A stretch of 64,000 nucleotides of DNA, taken from assembly GCA_905203305.1 (NCBI GenBank), contig CAJKVH010000001.1, forward strand, positions 124,001-188,000. Direction: 5' to 3'. Under the pieces are notes generated by a model. That model saw nothing but the letters and a program-made list of their open reading frames with translations. It was not told the origin of the DNA and searched no databases. This document shows, piece by piece, positions 33,641 through 42,157 of the stretch. The stretch comes from an uncultured Eubacteriales bacterium (GTDB lineage: Bacteria > Bacillota > Clostridia > TANB77 > CAG-508). Every line of letters begins with the position of its first letter. Position 1 is the stretch's first letter. Made by a program: the position numbers and the translations under genes.

Positions 33641-35071
33641 TTAATTAGCAACTCTTCTTGCTGTTACAAACCTTGGTGCATAATAACTATCTGATAAAGA
33701 TGTTGTTATTACACCTGTTTTAGAATTACCTGCATGTATGAATGTATTACCACCAATATATATTCCTACATGACCTATAGATGTATTTGCTCTATTATTA
33801 AATAATACTAAATCTCCTGGTTGTAAATTTGATTTTGATACTGCTGTACCATTTGATGCTTGTGCTCCTGATGATCTATTTATACTTATTCCACATTGTT
33901 TATATACATATGATGTAAATCCTGAACAGTCAAATCCTGTAGATGGAGATGAGCCACCAGCTACATATCTACAACCTAAATATTGTTTTGCACACGCAAC
34001 AATTCCACTTCCTGATGAGCTTGAGCTAGAGCTTGTAGATTGTGTAGATGCTGTACTTTCAGTTTTGTTTGCTGTATTTTTTTCGCTACTTGTATTTTTG
34101 CTTCCTCTTTTTGTTTCTTCACTTCTTGATGTTACATCTACTTTTTTATCTGATAAGTATTTACTTGCTACATATCCTGTTTTTCCATTTACTTTTATTT
34201 TTGACCAAGTTCCTTCTGTTCCTATAACTCTTACTTTGGTATTTATTTTTAATTGACTTACTAATTTTGCGTTATTATCAGCTGTTTCACGCATATTTAA
34301 TGTTTCTGTTGATACATATTTTGTAACATCTGTTTCTGTTGTTTCTGTCTTCTTTTCTTCTGACTTATTTTCTTCTTTATTTTCGTTTTGGTTTTCTTCT
34401 TTTTTATCTGCGTCTGATGTTTGTTCTTGTTTTTCTTCTTGTTTTACTTCTTCTTTTTTCTCTTCTTCTACTTTTATTTTGCTTGTTAATATCCATCCTG
34501 CTTTATTATCTGCTTCTACATAACTCCATTTGTTAATAGCGTCTTTTACTGTTATTTGTGTATTTTCATCAAGTGAATGGATATTAGTTGATGTTATTGA
34601 TGGTACTATTTTTAAATCTATTTTTGATGATATTTTTCCAGTATAACCTGTTGTTATTTCTGTTTTTTGCTCTTCATTTGATGCATCTTTGTTATCTTCT
34701 ACTTTATTTTCTTCGTTTGAAGTTGTTTGATTATTTTCCCCTAGCTTATTTTCTTCTGATGCTGTGTTTTCTGCCTCTTTGTTTTCTTCTTCCTTTTTAG
34801 TTTCTACCTTTTCATCTACAGATACCATATCTTTTCTTACATATCCAGTATCGTCTTTATATTTTACTTTGTACCATTCTCCATCTTCTGATATGATTTC
34901 TAGATCTTCATTTATTGATATTAATGTTACTATACTAGATTCTGTTGAGGCTTCTTTTCTCATCCTTACTGTTTCTTGATTTACTTTTCCTGCTACTGCA
35001 TATGCTTTTGTAGTTGACGCAATTATTATAAAAAATAGCATAATCAGCGCATATTTCATTCTTTTTTTCAT
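33641..35071 (-). CDS. Secreted SH3b-NlpC/P60 peptidoglycan endopeptidase
   Basis: 476 residues from the ATG at 35071 (SD AGGAGA). Signal peptide (KKRMKYALIMLFFIIIAST). Three bacterial SH3 domains (about 30-85, 145-200, 250-310), joined by Glu/Lys/Asn-rich linkers, then a Ser-rich linker and a C-terminal NlpC/P60 domain. Catalytic Cys in FDCSGFTSYVYKQC, His in GHVGIYIGG and a third residue near NSKTG. It hydrolyses peptide bonds in peptidoglycan. An upstream TTG-based longer frame from 35116 lacks a suitable SD. Confidence 0.93.
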   Translation of the reverse strand: MKKRMKYALIMLFFIIIASTTKAYAVAGKVNQETVRMRKEASTESSIVTLISINEDLEIISEDGEWYKVKYKDDTGYVRKDMVSVDEKVETKKEEENKEAENTASEENKLGENNQTTSNEENKVEDNKDASNEEQKTEITTGYTGKISSKIDLKIVPSITSTNIHSLDENTQITVKDAINKWSYVEADNKAGWILTSKIKVEEEKKEEVKQEEKQEQTSDADKKEENQNENKEENKSEEKKTETTETDVTKYVSTETLNMRETADNNAKLVSQLKINTKVRVIGTEGTWSKIKVNGKTGYVASKYLSDKKVDVTSRSEETKRGSKNTSSEKNTANKTESTASTQSTSSSSSSSGSGIVACAKQYLGCRYVAGGSSPSTGFDCSGFTSYVYKQCGISINRSSGAQASNGTAVSKSNLQPGDLVLFNNRANTSIGHVGIYIGGNTFIHAGNSKTGVITTSLSDSYYAPRFVTARRVAN

Positions 35072-35283
35072 AATTTTCTCCTGTTCTGTTTTTTTTTGAC
35101 AAAAGCTAGTATACACTTTTTCACAGAAATTGTCAACTTTTTGTTATTTTTTATTTGTATAGTAGCTTTCCTTTATAATTATATTCTTTATTTCAGCCTT
35201 TTTACACTGTTATATTTTTATTAGATTTGACACATAATAAATACACATACCAACATTTAGACAGGTATAGATTTCAAAAATAG

Positions 35284-35320
35284 CAAAAAGACTAGGAATT
35301 AAACAGAGCCTAGTCTTTTA
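35284..35320 (-). terminator. Terminator of the P-type ATPase gene
   Basis: AAGACTAGG (35288-35296) pairs with CCTAGTCTT (35309-35317), with a T-rich stretch following on the minus strand. Placed just after the ATPase stop. The rest of the gap to 35071 (about 200 bases) is AT-rich with no gene. Confidence 0.8.
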
Positions 35321-35323
35321 TAT

Positions 35324-38056
35324 TTATTCTTCATCTTCAAAAGAATTAATTCTAAATAACTTAAATATCTCAACAATAAAAATTGGAGAAATGACCAATA
35401 ATAGCACTTCAACAATATTATCTACTGGAAGTATTGGAATGCTAAATATAGTCCTTAAAGCTGGTACAAATAAAATCACAAGCATTAATAATGCTGAAAG
35501 AATTACAGCTCCGATAAGCTTCATATTATTAAATATACCTGTTTTAAATATTGATTTTCTGTTATCTCTAACATTAAACACATGTGTAAGTTCTGATAAA
35601 GCTAAAACTATAAATGCCATAGTTTGTCCAACTTCTATTTTTGACTCATCAAGTGTTAATCCCTCAATTGCAGTATTTGTAGTTGCAAGACCTATCATAA
35701 ATGCTGCTAATGTAAGGATTCCTATCATTACTCCTTGATAAATTATTCTATAAGTCATTGATTTTGTAAATATTCCTTTTCCTGTTTTTACAGGTCTTCT
35801 TTCCATTATATTTTTATTTGCTGGATCAAATGCTAATGCTAATGCTGGAAGTGAATCAGTTACTAAATTTATCCACAAAATGTGTATTGGCATTAATATT
35901 TCAAGATGTGCAATATCTGTAATTCCAAACCATTTTGCAAATAATCCAGTTCCTAACGTTGCTAAAAGTAAAACCACTATTTCTCCGATATTGCTTGATA
36001 ATAAAAATTGTATTACTTTTAGAATATTGTCATATATTCTTCTTCCTTCTTCAACTGCTGATACAACTGTTGCAAAGTTATCATCTGTTAATATTACATC
36101 TGCTGCTTCTTTTGCAACATCAGTTCCTACAATTCCCATTGCGCAACCTATATCTGCTTGTTTAAGTGCTGGGCTATCATTTACACCATCGCCTGTCATA
36201 GCAACTGTTTCGCCTTGTTTTTGCCAAGCTTTTACTATACGAACTTTGTGTTCTGGTGCAACTCTTGCATATACACTATATTTTTTTATATCTTTTTCTA
36301 ATTGTTCATCAGAAATTTTATCAAGTTCTGTACCTGTAATTGCTTCATCTTCATTTTCTAATATTCCTAATTTTTTAGCTATTGCTGTTGCTGTAATTTT
36401 ATGATCTCCTGTAATCATTACTGTTTTTATTCCCGCTGACTTACATTTTTCTACTGCCAATTTTGCTTCTTCTCTTGGAGGATCAATCATTCCATACATT
36501 CCAACAAATATTAAATCTTTTTCTAAATCTTCTATGCTTGGTTTATGGTCTAATTCTTTATAAGCAAATCCTAAAACTCTTAAAGCATCTTTAGCCATTT
36601 TTTCATTTACATCTGAAATTCTGTATTTATACTCATCTAAATCGTATTTTTGCTCCCCGTTTTGAATGTATGATGTTGAAATTGAAAGTAATTCATCAAT
36701 TCCACCTTTTGTAAATACAATATACTTACCATTTACATTATTTACAGTTGTCATTAATTTTCTATCAGAATCAAATGGAATTTCATCAACTCTTGGCATT
36801 TTTTCATAAATATTTTTAGTAAATCCTAATTTAAATGCAATATCAACTAAAGCTGTTTCTGTAGGATCTCCTGAAAGTTCTCCATCTTCTGAAATTTTTG
36901 TATCATTACATAACATTCCATTATATACAAGTAATTTTATTTCTTGGTTTGCATTTTCATATTTAGTTATATCATCAATGTTTGACATATCATATACATT
37001 ATCATTCACAAACATTTTTTGAACTGTCATTTTATTTTGTGTTAAAGTTCCAGTTTTATCTGAACAAATAACAGAGCTACTTCCTAATGTTTCTACAGCT
37101 GGTAAATGTTTTACAATTGCATTTTTCTTAACCATCTTTTGAACACCAATTGCTAAAACAATTGTAGATACTGCAGCTAATCCTTCTGGAATTGCTGCAA
37201 CCGCTAAACTTACTGCTGTCATAAACATTGATAATGCTGGTTTTCCTTGTATAAGACCTGCTGCAAATATTACAACACATATAACTAGAGCTGCTATTCC
37301 TAAAGTCTTACCTAAATTATTTAATTTTGCTTGAAGTGGTGTTTCTTTTTCTTCTTGGTTTGATAACATTCCTGCAATCTTTCCTACCTCTGTATTCATT
37401 GCTGTTTCAACTACAATTGCCTTTCCTCTACCATATGTTATTAAACTTGATGAAAATAACATATTTGTTCTATCCCCAATAGGTACTTCTTCATTTTCTA
37501 TCTTGCTTGCCTGTTTTTCTACTGGAACAGATTCGCCTGTTAATGAAGCTTCTTGTGCTTTTAGATTAACAGCTTCTATTATTCTTAAATCTGCTGGAAT
37601 ATAATCTCCTGTTTCTAAAACAACAATGTCTCCTGGTACTAAATCTTTAGCTGGCACAACTTGCAAATTTCCATCTCTTATAACTTTAGCCTCATGTCCA
37701 CTTAATTTTTGTAAAGCTTCCAAAGATTTTTCGGCTTTAGCCTCTTGTGCTACACCTATTATACTGTTTACAATTACAACAATTAAAATTATTATAGAAT
37801 CTGTTATTGCTTCTCCTTGAGCTATTGAAATTGCACCTGAAATTATTGCTGCAAATATAAGTATTATAATCATAAAATCTTTAAATTGTTCTAAAAACTT
37901 AACAAATAAAGATTTTTTCTTTTTACCTTGTAATTCATTTAATCCATATTTTGCAAGATTTTTATTTATCTTTTCTTGTGTTAATCCATTTTTAACATCT
38001 GTTTCAAGTATTTCTTCTACTTCTGATACAGTTTTGTTATACCATTTACTTTCCAT
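35324..38056 (-). CDS. Calcium-type P2A cation-transporting ATPase
   Basis: 910 residues, ten membrane spans. Actuator TGES, phosphorylation site DKTGTLTQNKMT, nucleotide-binding KGGIDELL, hinge TGDGVNDSPAL, and M4 VAAIPEGLAA, which belongs to the SERCA/PMR1 (P2A) calcium group. M6 carries N-L-V-T-D, another calcium-binding block. It exports Ca2+ (perhaps Mn2+) with ATP. Relatives are expressed in spores and stress (YloB in Bacillus). It lies alone between a REP palindrome and its terminator. Confidence 0.92.
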   Translation of the reverse strand: MESKWYNKTVSEVEEILETDVKNGLTQEKINKNLAKYGLNELQGKKKKSLFVKFLEQFKDFMIIILIFAAIISGAISIAQGEAITDSIIILIVVIVNSIIGVAQEAKAEKSLEALQKLSGHEAKVIRDGNLQVVPAKDLVPGDIVVLETGDYIPADLRIIEAVNLKAQEASLTGESVPVEKQASKIENEEVPIGDRTNMLFSSSLITYGRGKAIVVETAMNTEVGKIAGMLSNQEEKETPLQAKLNNLGKTLGIAALVICVVIFAAGLIQGKPALSMFMTAVSLAVAAIPEGLAAVSTIVLAIGVQKMVKKNAIVKHLPAVETLGSSSVICSDKTGTLTQNKMTVQKMFVNDNVYDMSNIDDITKYENANQEIKLLVYNGMLCNDTKISEDGELSGDPTETALVDIAFKLGFTKNIYEKMPRVDEIPFDSDRKLMTTVNNVNGKYIVFTKGGIDELLSISTSYIQNGEQKYDLDEYKYRISDVNEKMAKDALRVLGFAYKELDHKPSIEDLEKDLIFVGMYGMIDPPREEAKLAVEKCKSAGIKTVMITGDHKITATAIAKKLGILENEDEAITGTELDKISDEQLEKDIKKYSVYARVAPEHKVRIVKAWQKQGETVAMTGDGVNDSPALKQADIGCAMGIVGTDVAKEAADVILTDDNFATVVSAVEEGRRIYDNILKVIQFLLSSNIGEIVVLLLATLGTGLFAKWFGITDIAHLEILMPIHILWINLVTDSLPALALAFDPANKNIMERRPVKTGKGIFTKSMTYRIIYQGVMIGILTLAAFMIGLATTNTAIEGLTLDESKIEVGQTMAFIVLALSELTHVFNVRDNRKSIFKTGIFNNMKLIGAVILSALLMLVILFVPALRTIFSIPILPVDNIVEVLLLVISPIFIVEIFKLFRINSFEDEE

Positions 38057-38083
38057 ACTGACTCCTTTCGCTTTTCATTTTTT

Positions 38084-38161
38084 CCCATTTGGGGACGGAG
38101 ATTTTAGGGGAATTCCCCTAAAATCTCCGTCCCCAAATGGGAATTTCCGTCCCCAAATGAG
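38084..38161. repeat. REP-like inverted pair plus a shortened third copy
   Basis: Left unit 38084-38110, AATT, right unit 38115-38141, then a truncated minus-orientation unit (about 38146-38161). It lies between the ATPase start and the GtrA gene's stop. Confidence 0.93.
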
Positions 38162-38164
38162 AAA

Positions 38165-38656
38165 TTAATTTTTATTTCCTTTAAATATTAATATCTTACT
38201 AAACACAAAGTTTAATATAATAACAACGATATTTGATACAACTTTCATTAAAATATCATTTATACTAAACCATACTGATGCATTCATCATTAAAATACTA
38301 ATTATTTCTGTAAAAATTCTGCATCCGAAAAAAGATGCTATTTCTCTTGCAAGTTCTTTTACTCCATTTGTTTTACTATTAAATACATACAATTTGTTTG
38401 TTACATACGCAAATAGAACACCTGCTATAAATGCAATTATTTCACTTATATTTACTCTTAAAGAGTCATTTTCTATTCCTTTTAATATTAGAGCAGAAAA
38501 AACTGTATATACAAGTATGTTTACTATTGTTGTTAATGCTCCAAATACTAAATATCTCATTCCTTCTTGATGTTTTCTATACCAATTAGCTAATGATTTT
38601 AATCCTATTTTTTCTAAAATTTTTAGGCAAAATTCTTCTACTTTATCTACTATCAT
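38165..38656 (-). CDS. GtrA-family membrane protein
   Basis: 163 residues, four spans, with the GtrA pattern (WYRKHQEGMRYLVFGALTTIVNILVY, near residue 23, and YVTNKLYVFNSK). GtrA-like proteins are thought to help flip polyprenyl-phosphate-linked sugars. It is not next to the glycosyltransferases but the GT2 enzymes at 49641 and 50622 could be partners (inference). Starts two bases after the hslO stop. Confidence 0.88.
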   Translation of the reverse strand: MIVDKVEEFCLKILEKIGLKSLANWYRKHQEGMRYLVFGALTTIVNILVYTVFSALILKGIENDSLRVNISEIIAFIAGVLFAYVTNKLYVFNSKTNGVKELAREIASFFGCRIFTEIISILMMNASVWFSINDILMKVVSNIVVIILNFVFSKILIFKGNKN

Positions 38657-38657
38657 C

Positions 38658-39557
38658 TTATTTAGCTCCTTTTTCTATTTCTTTTAATTCTTCTAATGAA
38701 AAATCATATTTTTTATGGCAAAAATGACACTCAGCTTCTAATTTTCCATCTTCTTCTATTATTTTTGAAATTTCTTCTTTTCCAAGTGATATTATTCCAC
38801 TTTCTATTTTTTCTTTGCTACAATTGCATTTATATGTAACATCTAATCCTTCTTCAAGTACTTCTATTTTTTCGTCCCCTGTTACTATTTTGGCAATTTC
38901 TTTCAAAGACATACCTTTATCTAACATTTCTGAAATTGGCTCTGCATTTTTTATTGCATTTTCTATTTTTTTGATTTCTTCATCTGTTGCATCTGGCATT
39001 GGATTTATTATATATCCACCAGCTCTTTTTACACCATCTTTATTTACTAAAACACCTAAAGCTAAAGCTGTTGGCTTTTGCTCTGATTTTGCAAAAAATT
39101 CTGTAAAGTCTTCTGCAATTTCTCCTGAAACAAGAGGAATTAATCCATTGTAATTTCCTTTTGTTAACTCATTTTGTTTTATTACATTTAAATATCCTTG
39201 ATGTCCTACTGCTCCTCCCACATCTATTTTTCCATTTGTTTTTAAAGGTAATTCTACATGTGGATTTTGAACATATATTCTTACATTAGCCATTTTTTCA
39301 TTTTCCAAATTACATACAGAAACCATACTTCCAATTGGGCCTGTCCCTTTTATTTGTATTGTTATACTATCTGTTTTTTCCTTTATTTCTAAATGGGCCA
39401 TCATTGCTGCAACTGTTATAACTCTTCCTGCAGCCGCTGTTACTGTTGGTGTTAGATCATGTATTTTTCTTATCTCTTCTACTAATGAAGTTGTATCAAT
39501 GCACATTACTGATACTTTTTTATTATATGCTAAAAATTTTATTGCTTCATTTTCCAT
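38658..39557 (-). CDS. hslO: Hsp33, redox-regulated chaperone
   Basis: 299 residues. C-terminal redox switch C-x-C...C-x2-C (YKCNCSK near residue 243 and ECHFCHK near residue 275) binds zinc and, on oxidation, activates chaperone function. The N-terminal fold with EIRKIHDLTPTVTAAAGR is typical. Cytoplasmic. Followed by the gtrA-like gene. Confidence 0.95.
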   Translation of the reverse strand: MENEAIKFLAYNKKVSVMCIDTTSLVEEIRKIHDLTPTVTAAAGRVITVAAMMAHLEIKEKTDSITIQIKGTGPIGSMVSVCNLENEKMANVRIYVQNPHVELPLKTNGKIDVGGAVGHQGYLNVIKQNELTKGNYNGLIPLVSGEIAEDFTEFFAKSEQKPTALALGVLVNKDGVKRAGGYIINPMPDATDEEIKKIENAIKNAEPISEMLDKGMSLKEIAKIVTGDEKIEVLEEGLDVTYKCNCSKEKIESGIISLGKEEISKIIEEDGKLEAECHFCHKKYDFSLEELKEIEKGAK

Positions 39558-39578
39558 TTAACTCTTTCCTTTCTTTTT

Positions 39579-39636
39579 CCCATCTGGGGACGGAGATTTT
39601 CGGGGAATTCCCCTAAAATCTCCGTCCCCAAATGGG
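39579..39636. repeat. REP-like inverted pair
   Basis: Left unit 39579-39605 (one T to C change in the core and one near the end), AATT, right unit 39610-39636. Between the hslO start and the spoVG terminator. Confidence 0.93.
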
Positions 39637-39652
39637 AATTATACTCTATTTT

Positions 39653-39706
39653 GGAAAAAAAATCCAGACTTTTTGAGAATTAGATTCTTAAAAAGTCCGA
39701 ATTTTT
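39653..39706 (-). terminator. Strong terminator of spoVG
   Basis: On the minus strand AATTCGGACTTTTT(AAG) pairs with (CT)CAAAAAGTCTGGATT, with TTTTTTTT following. It starts about 14 bases after the spoVG stop. Confidence 0.88.
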
Positions 39707-39719
39707 ATTATACTTAATA

Positions 39720-39992
39720 TTATTCAGCTGTTTCTTCTGTTTCAGGAGCATTGTAAGCCTCTAATATAGCATTTTGAATTTTTTCCCTTGTTTCTGGGTT
39801 GATTGGATGAGCTATATCTTTGAATTCTCCTGTTGGAGTTTTTTTGCTAGGCATAGCAATAAATAATCCATTTTGGCTTTCGATAACTTTGATATCATGA
39901 ATTACAAATTCGTTATCAAATGTTACAGAAGCAACTGCCTTCATTCTGTTTTCTGAATTTACCTTTCTTAAACGTACATCTGTTATTTGCAT
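39720..39992 (-). CDS. spoVG: SpoVG, RNA-binding sporulation/septation regulator
   Basis: 90 residues from the ATG at 39992 (SD AGAGGTG). Sequence [19 protein letters not shown], then [17 protein letters not shown] and [24 protein letters not shown] is nearly invariant in SpoVG. It binds RNA/DNA and affects septation and sporulation. Monocistronic, with a strong terminator. The 110 bases between it and the upstream gene (40114) carry only AT-rich sequence. Confidence 0.97.
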   Translation of the reverse strand: MQITDVRLRKVNSENRMKAVASVTFDNEFVIHDIKVIESQNGLFIAMPSKKTPTGEFKDIAHPINPETREKIQNAILEAYNAPETEETAE

Positions 39993-40113
39993 TTTAAGCA
40001 CCTCTTTCTTTAAGTTAATATTGTTTTGTACATATTCTTTTGTTTTTATGTACTAATTATATATTCTTCAAAAAATTTTTTTTTCCTTCTTTTTTTTACA
40101 ATTTTTTTATTAA

Positions 40114-41403
40114 TTATTTTTTGCATCTATCCATTAATGTTTCAAATACTTCTTTTCCATTCTTATTTAAGTTAATTTTATCTACTTCAATGTCTTTTTT
40201 ATCATCATTATACCAAAGTATCACAATTTGATTTTTATTTTCTGAACTCCATGTAATTTGTGTTTGATGTCTATTATACATAAACATCATTAAATATTCT
40301 TCTTTTGGTACAACTGATAAATCTCTATTACACCACTCAGTATATGTTGTTTTATTGTCTATACTATCAATATTATTGTTTATCTCTCCTATAAACCAAT
40401 TTAATAATAATGTACTATATTTAATTTCTTTTGCTTCTTCTTTGTTCTCATATTTTCTAAATATTACTTCTACTTTTTTTCCAGAATTATTCACCTCTGT
40501 GAAATGTTTTTTTATGCTTGTTAAGATGTCATCTTTAGTTGGCTCTTTTTCTGTATTTTTATCAGTAGTATTATTATCTTCTTGTTTTTCATCTTCTCCT
40601 AATCCATAATCATACTCATTATAATTTATTTCATTTTCTTTTATCTTTTTATATTCAATATTATCACTATCTACTAAGCAATATTTAGCATATGTATAAT
40701 TTTCATTAATTTTAAATTTCATTGTTGTTTCATATGCAGCTAATTTATCAACATTTCCAAGTGTATAATTTTCTTCTGTTGGATAACAATATGTAAATTT
40801 TGCCTCATAAGTTCCATCGCCATTATATTTTAAATCTTCAATTTCTAAGCATGCACCATTTTCTTTATAATCTCCAAGTGCATTTTCATATACCTTTTTT
40901 GAACTATCATAATACACAGCGCCATCTCTTGGAATATCTAATACTCCTGTATATTCTTCTCCGCAAAATTCTTTTATAGCTTTATTTATTTTTTCAACTG
41001 TATATCCTATTTCTTTTCCTTCTTTTTCTTCTTTAGAATAAATCATTTCCATTGCAATTTCAACTTTCATACATTTATCCCATTCATCTTTTGTTGCATA
41101 ACTTGCTCCTGCAAAAACATCTTCATAAGAATTTAAAAGAGCATAAGTTCCTAAAACTTTTTTTAATTCTTCTTTTGATATTTTATTAATTGGATCTTCA
41201 TCTGTTGTTTTCTCTTCTTGAATTTCATTTTCTTCTACAATATTTTCTTCAATAGTTTCATTTTTTTCTTCTTTTTTCTCTACCATATTTTTAACTAAAT
41301 TAATAACATTTCCATATCCTTTTAAACTTGCATAAACATTTGCTCCACAAAATAGAACCAAAATCACACATACTATAATTATTAATACTTTTTTATTTTT
41401 CAT
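40114..41403 (-). CDS. Unknown membrane-anchored extracytoplasmic protein
   Basis: 429 residues. N-terminal span (residues 4-23), a Glu-rich linker (about 40-75), then a large polar domain with a second Glu/Asn-rich linker (about 268-290). No recognised motif. Its neighbour at 41431 has the same layout. Both stand downstream of the ChW hydrolases in the same direction, which suggests surface-related roles (inference). Confidence 0.72.
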   Translation of the reverse strand: MKNKKVLIIIVCVILVLFCGANVYASLKGYGNVINLVKNMVEKKEEKNETIEENIVEENEIQEEKTTDEDPINKISKEELKKVLGTYALLNSYEDVFAGASYATKDEWDKCMKVEIAMEMIYSKEEKEGKEIGYTVEKINKAIKEFCGEEYTGVLDIPRDGAVYYDSSKKVYENALGDYKENGACLEIEDLKYNGDGTYEAKFTYCYPTEENYTLGNVDKLAAYETTMKFKINENYTYAKYCLVDSDNIEYKKIKENEINYNEYDYGLGEDEKQEDNNTTDKNTEKEPTKDDILTSIKKHFTEVNNSGKKVEVIFRKYENKEEAKEIKYSTLLLNWFIGEINNNIDSIDNKTTYTEWCNRDLSVVPKEEYLMMFMYNRHQTQITWSSENKNQIVILWYNDDKKDIEVDKINLNKNGKEVFETLMDRCKK

Positions 41404-41430
41404 ATTTTATCCCCCTAAATCATTAAAAGT

Positions 41431-42156
41431 TTAATTCAATATTTCTTTTAATACTTCTTCTTGATTTATTTTTCCTTCTTTATTTTCGCTAATAATAAAC
41501 ATATCTTTATCTTCTGATTCAAAATATTCATAGTCTGTATATGGATCCATTTCTTCAAATGGGTATTCTTGAATCTCTCCTGTCACATCATCTACAACAT
41601 AAGAGATTGAGCTAATATTTAATATATGCAATTTTTTTTCTTTTAACATTTCTAAAATATTTCTATCGTAGTCATTCATTCTCCAGCATTCTTTTTGATT
41701 TAAAAAACCTTCATCATCTACTGAATATGTTGCATTTGCTATTTCTTTTAATAATTCTAAAATTTTTTCTCTTGAATTTTCTGCTATCCATATTCCTGTA
41801 TGAGTCGGTGCATTTTTTAAAATTTCATCTATTTCTGACATTTCTGGCTTTTGCCCTTTCAGCATACCTGCCAATGCTACTTTATATTTTATGTTTGATT
41901 TTACAACTACAACTTCTCGACCATCATACTCTTTTTCAATTTCATAAATGTTTTCATTTGCTTTAAATCCCTGATTTTCAACTATATCTAGTATTTTTTC
42001 TTTTTCTTGTTCATCTGTAATATCTTCTTCTGTATAATCTATTAGAAGTGATGAAATTTTTTCACCATTCTCAATTCTTATTGATTTTCCAATTATAATG
42101 AAAATTGTTATTATAATTATAACAATTGACACACATATAATTATATTTTTATTCAT
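41431..42156 (-). CDS. Unknown membrane-anchored protein
   Basis: 241 residues from the ATG at 42156 (SD GGAG); a longer frame from 42204 would overlap the upstream gene. N-terminal span (residues 4-23), then a polar acidic domain. Starts one base from the stop of the GH25 gene, so it is translationally coupled with it. Not recognised. Confidence 0.7.
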   Translation of the reverse strand: MNKNIIICVSIVIIIITIFIIIGKSIRIENGEKISSLLIDYTEEDITDEQEKEKILDIVENQGFKANENIYEIEKEYDGREVVVVKSNIKYKVALAGMLKGQKPEMSEIDEILKNAPTHTGIWIAENSREKILELLKEIANATYSVDDEGFLNQKECWRMNDYDRNILEMLKEKKLHILNISSISYVVDDVTGEIQEYPFEEMDPYTDYEYFESEDKDMFIISENKEGKINQEEVLKEILN

Positions 42157-42157
42157 T

